Of a stretch of DNA of 64,000 nt, positions 53,985-62,003 are shown one piece after another (the stretch's first letter is position 1; each line of letters starts with the position of its first letter). This DNA comes from JAADHX01 sp964569385 (GTDB lineage Bacteria; Actinomycetota; Acidimicrobiia; Acidimicrobiales; Poriferisodalaceae): positions 62,001 to 126,000 of the forward strand of contig CAZMUM010000001.1 of the NCBI GenBank assembly GCA_964569385.1, read 5' to 3'. The notes beneath the pieces were generated by a model. The model saw only the letters and a list, made by a program, of their open reading frames with translations, did not search any database and was not told the DNA's origin. Both the position numbers and the translations under genes were made by a program.

Positions 53985-54410
53985 CTAGCTGATTACTCGT
54001 TCGTCATAGATCCAGACGCCGCCGCTGTTACGCAGCAGCTCGATGTACTGACGAACAAACGAGACAGCATCATGGTCATCGACAATCCGGACGATTTCTA
54101 CAAGTTTCGACCGGCCATGTCGTCGACGAAGGTCTGGCGAATCGAGAGTCGGTTCATAGCTTGCAATCTCGTCTCGACCTCGGTGTCTACGTCGGACCTC
54201 GACCAATTCATGCAGGTGGTCCTCGATCATGGTGGCGTATTGTCTGGCCATCTCGGCAGGCAGGTAGGGAGTTGGTCCTCCCTGTTCATCTCCACCGGCG
54301 TCGTCGAAAATGTCCCTGCCCAAGGCCTCGGTAAGTTCGCGCAAGTATCTCCACCAGGTCCCGCCAATGACGAGATCCTCGCCACGCCTGGGATGAAGAC
54401 TGATGCTCAT
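53985..54410 (-). CDS. Unknown 141-residue partner of the caspase-like gene
   Basis: The product is 141 residues, with a Trp-rich N-terminus (GGTWWRYLRELTEAL) and helical mid-part (PAEMARQYATMIEDHLHELVEVRRRH); the C-terminus (SFVRQYIELLRNSGGVWIYDER) looks amphipathic. I recognise no family, and there is no signal peptide. Its ATG overlaps the stop of the caspase-like gene by 4 bp (54407-54410), so the two are made together. An inhibitor, activator or substrate adaptor of the protease is possible but not shown. Confidence 0.65.
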   Translation of the reverse strand: MSISLHPRRGEDLVIGGTWWRYLRELTEALGRDIFDDAGGDEQGGPTPYLPAEMARQYATMIEDHLHELVEVRRRHRGRDEIASYEPTLDSPDLRRRHGRSKLVEIVRIVDDHDAVSFVRQYIELLRNSGGVWIYDERVIS

Positions 54411-55075
54411 TCCCCGAACGCCTTCAACGCTTTGGCGCTAGGTATGAGAAGGTCGCACCGAAATGGGGACTTTCGATCAGTGATCTCCTTGAACGCCCTG
54501 TTGGCTCGTTCAGCAGCCTCGACGACACGATCGGCAGGATCTAGACCTGCACCCTTACGACGCAGCAGCGCCCCATAAAAGGCCGACGACCACACAGCGC
54601 TGTCATGCCAGCCGATGCTTCGAGTGGTACCCACGTATGCCATCGGTTTCGCAATGGCGTCACGCATCTGGCGACGGGTCCGACCGGTGCTGGATTTGCA
54701 TGCGTCGATGACTAGAGCACTTGCGACTATCGGGTTCCAGTCGAGCCAACCAGACGTGATCTCGTACTCGGTGTCCTCGTCATCGCTGTGCAGCAGCAGC
54801 CCCGAGTAGTCATCAGAGTTATCACCGTGAGCATTGACATGGATAACCAGGGCCTCAGCGATCAGAGCAAAGTCGATGACATCGACATCTCGGGAGCGAA
54901 CGAGCTCAACCTCAGCGATTGCAGTGATAGAAGCTGGAAGCTCCTCTCCATCGTCACTAACGACCTCCACATAATCGATGTTGATCGACTCGACCATCGC
55001 CATCAACTGCTCGAACCCACGACTGAACGCAGGGTCGATCCCCAAGTCAACCAACCGGATCCGATTCGGTCTCAC
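54407..55075 (-). CDS. Caspase-like (clan CD, C14/CHAT-type) cysteine protease
   Basis: The 222-residue product has a conserved catalytic pair: His83 in VIHVNAHGD and Cys126 in LVIDACKSSTG, each after a hydrophobic beta-strand, with 43 residues between them, as in caspase and CHAT folds. The region after Cys (AIAKPMAYVGTTRSIGWHDSAVWSSAFYGALLR) fits the p10-like part. The start is GTG at 55073-55075. The gene is in an islet next to tRNA-Leu and translation is coupled to a 141-residue gene. A role in programmed cell death or phage defence is suggested by the family and the setting, not shown. Confidence 0.7.
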   Translation of the reverse strand: MRPNRIRLVDLGIDPAFSRGFEQLMAMVESINIDYVEVVSDDGEELPASITAIAEVELVRSRDVDVIDFALIAEALVIHVNAHGDNSDDYSGLLLHSDDEDTEYEITSGWLDWNPIVASALVIDACKSSTGRTRRQMRDAIAKPMAYVGTTRSIGWHDSAVWSSAFYGALLRRKGAGLDPADRVVEAAERANRAFKEITDRKSPFRCDLLIPSAKALKAFGE

Positions 55076-55509
55076 GGCCTAGTCACACAACCTCACGGCT
55101 TAGACACACAACGATTCTGAACGTGAGAAATATATCACACGAAGCATTGGTGAAGCGCCCACCACCCTCACTACATACGCTGTGGCTGCTAACCGACAAC
55201 GGGGACTCAATCGAAGCCTGGCGCTCAGCGGGCTTCAACGTTTCTGAAGGAACACCTATGTGCAGGAGCTCCTCATCCAGTCTATCAACCAGGGCCTTGA
55301 GGCCTATGGCCCCGGCCCGAACCCCGCACCGCACCGCAATCCGACTCCGATGAAGGCGTTTGGGGCAGCGAAGGCCACAAATGAGTCAGCACTCATGTAT
55401 GGATCACCGAAGGTCGACCTATACGACGGAATCCGCCTGCAACACTTCAAACCACCTGCTGAACAGTTACCTGCGTCAAGGTGCAAGAACGGGCGACGCA
55501 ATAGGTGGT
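55076..55509. other. Intergenic, no convincing gene (middle of the islet)
   Basis: About 434 bp between the caspase-like gene and the integrase remnant. Several open frames of 50-110 codons overlap on both strands, none with a good ribosome site or recognisable motif. The area around 55110-55150 is AT-rich and may hold the promoter of the caspase-like gene. It may contain further decayed integrase sequence, but none could be recognised. Confidence 0.4.
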
Positions 55510-55724
55510 TCACCCGGCAAGGAGGTCGCTCCGAACGAGGTCAGCACCGAACATCTGACATCGTGTGTTGCTCAACAGCAGAACCCTCGGAGAGGCTTCT
55601 GGGCCAAAACCACGAGTACGAAAGCCACCTTTGGTTCTTTCACGCTTTTGCCTGTAGCTGGGTCAGCTCCGATGCCCGCAACCCAAGTCCAGGTAGCTCC
55701 CCGTTGATATACGTGCCCCCTCAT
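55510..55724 (-). pseudogene. Phage/ICE tyrosine integrase remnant, frameshifted
   Basis: From ATG 55724 a frame reads MRGHVYQRGATWTWVAGIG then ADPATGK, matching the AP2-like N-terminal arm-binding domain of tyrosine integrases. The match continues in a different frame (RQKRERTKGGFRTR) after about 55647, so a frameshift breaks the gene. After this no core-binding or catalytic domain (R-H-R-Y) is seen, and the shifted frame stops at 55510-55512. The intact frame stops at 55572. It starts about 97 bp from the tRNA-Leu 3' end and is oriented like an integrase that used this tRNA as attachment site. Confidence 0.75.
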
Positions 55725-55820
55725 GACCCTGGTTCTACTGCTTCATTAGCAATCAGCCGGACTCTGGCCACTACAGCTCAGCCGTACATCGATGTTCTCT
55801 ACATGGTGCCTAGTCAGATG

Positions 55821-55907
55821 TGCCCGGAGCGGGACTTGAACCCGCACGGCCCTGTTAGGGCCCGAGGGGTTTAAGCCCTCTGCGTCTGCCTATTCCGCCA
55901 TCCGGGC
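55821..55907 (-). tRNA. tRNA-Leu (anticodon TAA)
   Basis: The minus strand folds as a tRNA: acceptor stem GCCCGGA/TCCGGGC, an anticodon stem-loop GAGGG-CTTAAAC-CCCTC giving anticodon TAA, a long variable arm (GGGCCCTAACAGGGCC region) and the T-arm GCGGGTTCAAGTCCCGC. The long variable arm and the anticodon identify tRNA-Leu(UAA). The discriminator base is A (55821) and CCA is not encoded. Adjacent to the integrase remnant, so this is a plausible attachment site. Confidence 0.93.
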
Positions 55908-55982
55908 CGCTGCAGCAGAAACGGTAGCGGGCCGACAGCCCTAAAACTGAGAAATCACACAAACAGGGCCAGCGGTTGGTCG

Positions 55983-56309
55983 TTAGGCGGCGATTAGGTC
56001 GGATTCGGCGACGGCTTCCCAGAGAAACGACCTCGTTCGGCCAGCATCGAGGCCAACAAACTCGTTGGCCACCACCACACCTTCGATGAGGTCTGACACC
56101 ACAGCACCGAAGGGCCGGCCCTTCACCCGCACCGCGACAACCACACTGCGGCCAGAACGTTTCACGGTACGGTCGAGCCCATCGAGACGAGGCGGACTCT
56201 TAAACGCCGGAGACACAAGACCACGAGCCCGAGCAGCATCGGCGATAAGGCGCGCCGTAACAGCAAAGCGCACCGATGGGGCCTGCTCGATGGACGCTAC
56301 GTTCGACAC
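55983..56309 (-). CDS. Conserved actinobacterial hypothetical protein
   Basis: The frame gives 108 residues from GTG 56309 (VSNVASIEQ), with the conserved-looking stretches FAVTARLIADAARARGLVSPAFKSPPRLDG and VVVAVRVKGRPFGAVVSDLIEGVVVANEF. Related short proteins are common in Actinobacteria but have no known function. The open frame extends upstream to a TTG at 56390, which I reject as it runs through a palindromic repeat. Exact start uncertain. Confidence 0.6.
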   Translation of the reverse strand: MSNVASIEQAPSVRFAVTARLIADAARARGLVSPAFKSPPRLDGLDRTVKRSGRSVVVAVRVKGRPFGAVVSDLIEGVVVANEFVGLDAGRTRSFLWEAVAESDLIAA

Positions 56310-56388
56310 GCCATCATCTAACTCAGGGGGTGGGACATCTAACCCTCTCCCACCAGACGCACCGGCCCAGGTCAACCCAAAACGCCCC

Positions 56389-56436
56389 AACCTGTGCCCA
56401 GAATCGCGGTGATGACCGCGGTTCTAGGCACAGGTT
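56389..56436. repeat. 48-bp palindromic repeat, copy 3 (variant)
   Basis: Outer arms AACCTGTGCC (56389-56398) and GGCACAGGTT (56427-56436) pair fully, with inner CGCGGT/ACCGCG and GAAT/TTC matches. Length and layout equal the copies at 26086 and 43424, but bases differ in matched pairs (e.g. AACCAGTG/CACTGGTT to AACCTGTG/CACAGGTT), which points to selection on the palindrome. This copy lies between divergent gene starts, not at gene ends. Confidence 0.65.
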
Positions 56437-56465
56437 GCAGAAAAGTGGGAGCTAAAGTCGGCACG

Positions 56466-57413
56466 ATGTCGGATGCGCCCGCGATGAACCCAGTTCAGGT
56501 TGAGAACCTCGAACGCCTGCGGCCGCCGCTCGATGACAGGCCGTCGTATCGATCCACACTTCGGCTCGATCTAAGGCACCACATCGAAGCCGAACTCGTC
56601 ACGGTGATAGATCGCGTGCAGGCAGGCTCTGAAGGACGGGGGCTCTGGGTCGGAAAACGGCATCTGGCGGCAGTTCACGGCTGCGAAGCCCGTCACCTCG
56701 CCGAGCAAGAAACGAAGTTTGAGTGGAGGGTGCCGCTCGCACGCGGTTCGGTTGCCCACAAGGCGATCGAACTATCGATGCATCTTGGCGGGCAACGTGA
56801 CCCGTCAGAACTCGTCGACGACGCGATAGGGCGAATCACCGACCGCGAAACCAGCCTCGGCGACTACCTCAAACGGATCGACGAGGCAACGCTGGCCGAA
56901 CTACGCAGCGAGTGCAGTGCGCTGATGGCCAACTTTCTCGACACGTTTCCGCCGCTGCAAAGAGGCTGGCGGCCAGCTACCGAGGTGTCGAAACGGTCGG
57001 AACTGTGCGGCGATGGGTTGACGCTGGCTGGAAAGTTTGACCTGACCCTAGGTACGCCTAACGACACGACTGCTGGCCGAGTCATCATCGACGTCAAGAC
57101 TGGCGGCTTTGCCCAGATCCATCGAGAAGATCTGCGCTTCTACGCTCTGTTGGAAACACTTCACACCGGGGTGCCGCCCTTGATCGTGGCAACTCATTAC
57201 GTCGACTCCGGGCGCCTTCAGGCCGAGTTGGTCGACGAAGATCTGGTGTGGGCCGCAGCCCATCGCACCGTCGACGGCGTGATCCGATTGGCGGCACTAG
57301 ACGACGAGCCGGCTGGCGCGATTAAGAAGGCCGGGCCCGCTTGTAAGTGGTGTCCGATAGCCGATTCTTGCGACGTTGGCCAAGCGTGGATCAACGAGAA
57401 CGACGACTGGTAA
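56466..57413 (+). CDS. RecB-like PD-(D/E)XK nuclease family protein
   Basis: The 315-residue product has the PD-(D/E)XK core near the C-terminal half: LAGKFDLTLGTPND, then VIIDVKTGGFAQIHREDLRFYALL (D-x-K and the Q/Y motif) and a Cys-rich C-terminus (CKWCPIADSC) like the iron-sulfur Cys of AddB/Cas4-type nucleases. The N-terminal His/Glu region (RGSVAHKAIELSMHLGG) fits the RecB-nuclease Cys/His entry. The ATG at 56466 is preferred to the upstream 56394. It may act in DNA repair. Confidence 0.82.
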   Translation: MSDAPAMNPVQVENLERLRPPLDDRPSYRSTLRLDLRHHIEAELVTVIDRVQAGSEGRGLWVGKRHLAAVHGCEARHLAEQETKFEWRVPLARGSVAHKAIELSMHLGGQRDPSELVDDAIGRITDRETSLGDYLKRIDEATLAELRSECSALMANFLDTFPPLQRGWRPATEVSKRSELCGDGLTLAGKFDLTLGTPNDTTAGRVIIDVKTGGFAQIHREDLRFYALLETLHTGVPPLIVATHYVDSGRLQAELVDEDLVWAAAHRTVDGVIRLAALDDEPAGAIKKAGPACKWCPIADSCDVGQAWINENDDW

Positions 57414-57440
57414 CGCGTTGTCAGGGGTCACCTAGGAGTC

Positions 57441-58016
57441 CTAGGAGAGCAGCTCCTTGCCACGCTCGTCCCACTCTTCGGCCGTGATCGCGTGGCGGAT
57501 GTGGTCTTCCCACACCCCGTCGATCTCCAAGAACCGTTCGGCGATTCCTTCGGCCCGAATGCCTAACTTGCTTATCAGGCGAAGGCTGCGTTCGTTACGA
57601 GGAACGATCGAAATCTCGATCCTGTGGAGACCAACCGTTTCGAAGAGGTAACCAAGGACGGCTACAACTGCTTCTGGGATCAAGCCCCTACCGGCGTGCT
57701 TCTCGTCGATCCAGTACCCAATGTCGGCCGACTGAAAGGGCCCCCGTCGAACGTTCGAGACGTTGACTTCGCCCACGAAACCACTGTCGAGAAAGACGCC
57801 GAAGGCGAAGCCGGTCCCCAGCTGACGTTCGCGCTCGCGAGCCCTACATCTAGAGGCGAACGCGACCTGGTCTCTCGATGTGTCTGGAGCGCCAGGCACC
57901 CGGCGAGGCTCCCACGCCTCAAGCCAATCGGCACAACGCAGACGTACCTCACTCCACTGTGAGAAATCGCCGACGCACAACCCACGCAGGGCCAGCCGAC
58001 TAGTAGTCAACTCCAT
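57441..58016 (-). CDS. RimJ/RimL-like GNAT acetyltransferase
   Basis: The 191-residue protein is a GNAT of the RimJ-like branch: it starts LTTSRLALRGL, has IGYWIDEKHAGRGLIPEAV (acetyl-CoA loop) and IVPRNERSLRLISKLGIRAEG. Such enzymes acetylate protein N-termini or small molecules. The ATG is at 58014-58016. Genes downstream converge (nuclease end at 57413). Confidence 0.88.
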   Translation of the reverse strand: MELTTSRLALRGLCVGDFSQWSEVRLRCADWLEAWEPRRVPGAPDTSRDQVAFASRCRARERERQLGTGFAFGVFLDSGFVGEVNVSNVRRGPFQSADIGYWIDEKHAGRGLIPEAVVAVLGYLFETVGLHRIEISIVPRNERSLRLISKLGIRAEGIAERFLEIDGVWEDHIRHAITAEEWDERGKELLS

Positions 58017-58025
58017 CAGTGCAGG

Positions 58026-58958
58026 CTACGCCCGCTGCTCGGTGAGCGTGGCCGCCAGACCGTCGAGAATGTCGCGTTCCCTTACAACGACACTCGCGAG
58101 CCCAAAATGACGCATCAACCCAACCAGAATGGCAGATCCGGCCACGATCACGTCGGCCCGCTCAGGTTCTAGGCCCGGGTTGTGCACCCGATCGACGAAC
58201 GCCTCGGTAGCCAAGGTTCGAAAGACGTCCTCGGCAGCTTCACGTGTCAGTACGAATCCATCGAGGAGCCCGTAGTGGTACTCGATCAAACCTAACTCGA
58301 CCGCAGCAACGGTTGTGGCTGTGCCTGCTACGGCTAAGACCACCGAACTGTTGGTGGCCGCCGGCAGGATTCGAACAACGTCTTCGAGGTGGGCCTGAAT
58401 CACCTGAAGCATGTTTGACAACTCTTCTGGCATCGGTGGGTCGTGTTCGACAAACTCCTCGGTAAAGCGCACCGAACCCATGTCGGTCGACACCGTACCG
58501 AGGAGCGTAGGTTCGCCAGCAACGACACGACCAACCGAGAACTCCGTCGATCCGCCACCGATATCGACGACCATCACCGAACCTTCGTGCTCAAGGCCGA
58601 CGGTCGCTCCGGCGAAACACAATGCGGCTTCGTCATCGCCAGAGAGAACCTCTGGGCGGACCCCAATGACTTCACCAACCTGGTCGAGAAAGTCGCCGCC
58701 GTTGGCAGCGTCGCGTGCTGCTGATGTGGCCACAATCCGAAGCTGCACCGCGCTGTGATGCTCAAGCTCTGACTTAAACGAACGCAGCGCACTGAGGACT
58801 CGGTCGACTGCATCGGCGTGCAACAGTCCGGTTCGGCCCAGCCCGCGCCCAAGCCCAGTAATCTCGGTGCTGCGAACTACATCGCCACCGGGTCCGCTGA
58901 TGAGCAGTCGCGTGGTATTGGTGCCGCAGTCGATGACGCCGACGACTTCACTCTGCAT
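58026..58958 (-). CDS. Ppx/GppA family phosphatase
   Basis: The 310-residue protein from ATG 58958 matches the Ppx/GppA family (exopolyphosphatase / guanosine pentaphosphatase): VIDCGTNTTRLLI (P-loop-like ASKHA phosphate 1), RIVATSAARDA, VMVVDIGGGSTEFS (phosphate 2) and ATTVAAVELGL. It may hydrolyse polyphosphate or pppGpp. The ATG overlaps the stop of the DUF501 gene by 11 bp, and the pair DUF501-Ppx is common in actinobacteria. The open frame runs further to 59039 but would overlap more. Confidence 0.9.
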   Translation of the reverse strand: MQSEVVGVIDCGTNTTRLLISGPGGDVVRSTEITGLGRGLGRTGLLHADAVDRVLSALRSFKSELEHHSAVQLRIVATSAARDAANGGDFLDQVGEVIGVRPEVLSGDDEAALCFAGATVGLEHEGSVMVVDIGGGSTEFSVGRVVAGEPTLLGTVSTDMGSVRFTEEFVEHDPPMPEELSNMLQVIQAHLEDVVRILPAATNSSVVLAVAGTATTVAAVELGLIEYHYGLLDGFVLTREAAEDVFRTLATEAFVDRVHNPGLEPERADVIVAGSAILVGLMRHFGLASVVVRERDILDGLAATLTEQRA

Positions 58959-59430
58959 CTGATCCGCCGGTGTGGGAAGTTGCTTTGTCGTCGTGGCGCA
59001 GTTGCGCAGCCACCCACTCGCCGACGGGGTCATGACCACCTATCAACCAATAGGCGTAGTGCGCGTGCAGACACTTGATGCCCTTGCGAGTGCCGCCAAC
59101 GCCGCCGAAGGGTGTCGGGCCAGCATGGTCGGTCGGTAGGTAGGCATCGCGTTCGGTTGCGTAGGCCTCATGAGCGGCCCGTATGCCAGCCGAAGGAATC
59201 TCAGCACTAGCCCGTCTGACCCCTCCGGCAGATTCGAGCCTGGACACCAGCAGCCTTTCAAGAGCGCCGACCAACCAGAACAGCGTGGGCATCGGAGTTC
59301 CGTCGTCGAGCAAGGGGGCGTTGCGGAGCACAATCGGACCCCCCGATTGGTCTCGCAGGACCACTTCGTAACGGCCTCTTGGCTCGCGGCCTAACAGCCG
59401 AACGACAGCGTCACGATCGGGATCAGACAT
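58948..59430 (-). CDS. DUF501 domain-containing protein
   Basis: The 160-residue product from ATG 59430 (MSDPDRDAVVRLLGREPRG) has the DUF501 pattern: VVLRDQSGGPIVLRNAPLLDDGTPMPTLFWLVG and GVGGTRKGIKCLHAHYAYWLIGGHDPVGEW. It is usually located with enolase or Ppx in actinobacteria, and its function is unknown. The start could also be at 59451 or further. It overlaps the Ppx gene downstream and is divergent to pilB. Confidence 0.88.
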   Translation of the reverse strand: MSDPDRDAVVRLLGREPRGRYEVVLRDQSGGPIVLRNAPLLDDGTPMPTLFWLVGALERLLVSRLESAGGVRRASAEIPSAGIRAAHEAYATERDAYLPTDHAGPTPFGGVGGTRKGIKCLHAHYAYWLIGGHDPVGEWVAAQLRHDDKATSHTGGSDAE

Positions 59431-59522
59431 GGCCTCAACGTTAGCCAGCATGGCCCCGGGTGGGGGCCGGTTTCGATACCCCTGATCATAAGATCGGGAT
59501 GACACGTGCCGACAGGTAGAGG

Positions 59523-61235
59523 GTGACTGCCCCACCGGTGCGTACGAGACGCCAACTCGGAGATATTCTGATCGCGAACGGGGTTATCTCGGTCGAGCAG
59601 TTGCAGGCCGCTCTCGAGGAGCAAGCTCGCACCAAAAAGCGACTAGGCGAAGTGCTGGTCGAAACCGGTGTCTTGTTTGAGGACGCCCTGTTTAGGGCTC
59701 TCGCTGATCAGCAAGACATTGAAGTCGTCGACCTCGATATCGACCCACCGGAACCGCTCTTTGCCCGCAAGGTCCCAGAGACGCTGGCGCGACGAATCAA
59801 CGCCATTGCCCTTTCGACAACTTCGGACGGCAAGCTCAAAGTTGCAATGGCGAACCCCTCGGACGTCTTTGCCATTGACGATCTTCGAGCTGCAACCGGA
59901 ACCCGGATAATGCCGGTCATGGCATCAGTGGATCAGCTCAACCGGGTTATCAACTCGATCTATGAGCACGGCAAGGCCGAGGAAGCAGCTAGCGCCGCCG
60001 CCGACCAAATGGGCGGCAACGTTGCCGGCGCCGATCTGGCCAACATGGCCGAAATCACCGACGACGGGCCGATCGTCAAGTTCATCGATCTTCTGTTGAA
60101 GCGGGCCATCCAAGAACGGGCTTCGGATATTCACATCGAAGCAGCCGAAGATGGCCTTCGAGTGCGATTCCGCATCGACGGCGTGCTCATGGACGTGATG
60201 CGGTCGCCAAAGTCGGTTCAGAGCGGTGTTCTTTCTCGAATCAAAATCATGGCCGAGTTGGATATCGCCGAGAAACGGGTGCCCCAAGACGGACGTACCT
60301 CGGTGAAGGTCGGCAATCGAACCGTCGACCTTCGCATCGTTACCGTGCCCACTGTGTACGGCGAATCCGTGGTTCTTCGTATTCTTGACCAGGGTTCGAT
60401 CAGCCTCGACCTGTCAGATCTCGGTATGCACCCTCGCTCGATGAAACGATTCAAGTGGGCATACACCAAACCTGCTGGGGGTGTCCTTGTAACGGGGCCA
60501 ACAGGCTCAGGCAAAACCACGACGCTCTACTCGACGCTCAACGAACTCAACGATCCGGCGACGGCCATCGTCACGGTGGAAGATCCAGTCGAGTACAGGA
60601 TCGACGGCATCAAGCAGATGCAGATGAACGCCAAGGCGGGCCTGACGTTTGCGACATCGCTCAAGGCAATCCTACGAGCCGACCCTGACGTCGTTCTAGT
60701 CGGCGAGATTCGCGACCGCGAAACTGGCCAGATCGCGGCTGAAGCCGCGCTCACTGGCCACCTTGTGTTGTCGACGCTTCACACCAACGATGCTGCATCT
60801 ACGCCACTGCGCCTAATCGAGATGGGTATCGAGCCCTTCATGGTTACCGCAGCAATCACATGTGTGGTCGCTCAGCGTCTAGCCAGACGACTCTGCAAGG
60901 AATGCGCCATCCCTGATCAGCCCGACGATGCGACCCTCAAGACCGCTGGCTGGAACGACGCCCTGATCAGCTCGTCCGACAACCCGACTCCCAACTGGAT
61001 GAAAGCCGTGGGTTGCTCGAAGTGCAGCAACAACGGCTTCAAGGGCCGATTCGGGATCCACGAAGTGATGCTGGTCTCACCTGAGATTCAGCAGCTGATT
61101 CTTCGTAACGAATCGGCAGCCGAGATCAAGAAGCAGGCCGTCAAAGAAGGCATGATCACCCTGCGCCAAGACGGCCTCATCAAGGCCGCTGCTGGCATGA
61201 CAACCATCGCCGAGCTAGCTCGATCGGTCGCCTAG
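59523..61235 (+). CDS. pilB: Type IV pilus assembly ATPase PilB (GspE/PilB family)
   Basis: The 570-residue product has an N-terminal MshEN/GSPII_E domain (ILIANGVISVEQLQAALEEQ, about 15-150) and the secretion ATPase with GPTGSGKTTT, the Walker B ADPDVVLVGEIRDRETG and HTNDAAST. A tetracysteine zinc motif (CKECAI ... CSKCSNNG) is present near residue 460-500. It drives pilus extension in the cytoplasm. The start is GTG at 59523 with an AGGTAGAGG site just before it. The partner PilT is at 9446, in a separate locus. Confidence 0.93.
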   Translation: MTAPPVRTRRQLGDILIANGVISVEQLQAALEEQARTKKRLGEVLVETGVLFEDALFRALADQQDIEVVDLDIDPPEPLFARKVPETLARRINAIALSTTSDGKLKVAMANPSDVFAIDDLRAATGTRIMPVMASVDQLNRVINSIYEHGKAEEAASAAADQMGGNVAGADLANMAEITDDGPIVKFIDLLLKRAIQERASDIHIEAAEDGLRVRFRIDGVLMDVMRSPKSVQSGVLSRIKIMAELDIAEKRVPQDGRTSVKVGNRTVDLRIVTVPTVYGESVVLRILDQGSISLDLSDLGMHPRSMKRFKWAYTKPAGGVLVTGPTGSGKTTTLYSTLNELNDPATAIVTVEDPVEYRIDGIKQMQMNAKAGLTFATSLKAILRADPDVVLVGEIRDRETGQIAAEAALTGHLVLSTLHTNDAASTPLRLIEMGIEPFMVTAAITCVVAQRLARRLCKECAIPDQPDDATLKTAGWNDALISSSDNPTPNWMKAVGCSKCSNNGFKGRFGIHEVMLVSPEIQQLILRNESAAEIKKQAVKEGMITLRQDGLIKAAAGMTTIAELARSVA

Positions 61236-61264
61236 GCCGCCGACAACACCACCAAGACCTACCC

Positions 61265-61304
61265 GTCACCGGGAAACGTACGCCCGCAGCCACAAGCCGG
61301 TGAC
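61265..61304. terminator. Inverted repeat between convergent pilB and coxG genes
   Basis: GTCACCGG (61265-61272) and CCGGTGAC (61297-61304) are perfect inverted arms with a 24-base spacer, in the 78-bp gap between convergent genes. No T-run follows; a weak bidirectional terminator is possible. Confidence 0.35.
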
Positions 61305-61313
61305 AGTAGAGGT

Positions 61314-62003
61314 CTAGTTGCGGCGACGGCGGCGGCGGAGCAGAAGTATCAGCGCGAGCACAACGAGCAACGGTGCGATTCGTTTGAGAACGGGTGCACC
61401 GGCAGTGTCGAGAAGATCGACTGGTTTTGCTTCTGGCATGTCGATCTTGCGAGGACCGGCTGGCTTGGATGGTTCGTCGGCAGTAGCACTTGGTGGCGAA
61501 GGTTTGTCGTCGGAACCAGACTTGTCGGACGGAGAATCGGTCTCGGCCGGTGCGGCTTGAGCTTCGATGAGTTTGCCTTCGAGACAGTCGACAAACTGGA
61601 CGAGCAGCTTCTCGCTGACGTCGGCCATGACGCCCCGGCCAAACTGAGCAACCTTGCCGGTGACCTTGAGGTCGGTGTTGATTTCGGCCTTTGTACCTGT
61701 TCCATCGGGGGTTAACTGAATGGTGACCACTGCACTGGCGTTGCCGGCACCGCGTGTGTCGCGTCCAGATCCTTCGATCTTGGCCAAGTAGTTGGCATCG
61801 TCTTTTTCGAGGAACTTGGCTGCGCCCTTGTATTGAGCCGTGATCGGCCCGACCTTCACCTTTACCGAGCCCTTGAAGTCGTCGCCGTCGATTTCGGTGA
61901 GCTGGGCACCAGGCATACATGGTGCGATGCCCTCGACATCGGTGAGAGTCTTCCAGGCCAAGTCGATTGGTGCGTCGACTCGAAATTCGTTGTTCAGTTC
62001 CAT
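61314..62003 (-). CDS. coxG: CoxG/SRPBCC family protein with C-terminal membrane anchor
   Basis: From ATG 62003 the product has 229 residues: an N-terminal CoxG-type SRPBCC domain (ELNNEFRVDAPIDLAWKTLTDVEGIAPCMPGAQL, then GRGVMADVSEKLL), a Ser/Pro-rich linker (about 155-195) and a C-terminal hydrophobic helix followed by Arg residues (LLVVLALILLLRRRRRR). CoxG helps recruit CO dehydrogenase to the membrane; the C-terminal anchor here agrees with that. The ATG overlaps the upstream gene stop by 10 bp. Same strand as the cox-like genes. Confidence 0.88.
   Translation of the reverse strand: MELNNEFRVDAPIDLAWKTLTDVEGIAPCMPGAQLTEIDGDDFKGSVKVKVGPITAQYKGAAKFLEKDDANYLAKIEGSGRDTRGAGNASAVVTIQLTPDGTGTKAEINTDLKVTGKVAQFGRGVMADVSEKLLVQFVDCLEGKLIEAQAAPAETDSPSDKSGSDDKPSPPSATADEPSKPAGPRKIDMPEAKPVDLLDTAGAPVLKRIAPLLVVLALILLLRRRRRRN

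Noticed and set aside
53664..54578. Long plus-strand open frame (304 codons)
   Set aside because: It lies antisense to the caspase-like gene pair and has a low-complexity composition with no recognisable domain; the minus-strand genes have coupled starts and motifs.
55260..55874. 204-codon plus-strand open frame across the islet and tRNA-Leu
   Set aside because: Its end is a translation of the tRNA gene, it overlaps the integrase remnant antisense, and it has no motif or ribosome site.
55821..55907. Possibility that the tRNA is the selenocysteine tRNA
   Set aside because: The anticodon is TAA, not TCA, and the acceptor stem is 7 bp; it is tRNA-Leu.
57425..57445. CCTAGG repeated around AGT after the nuclease gene as a terminator
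   Set aside because: The palindrome is very short (6-bp arms) with no T-run; too weak to call.
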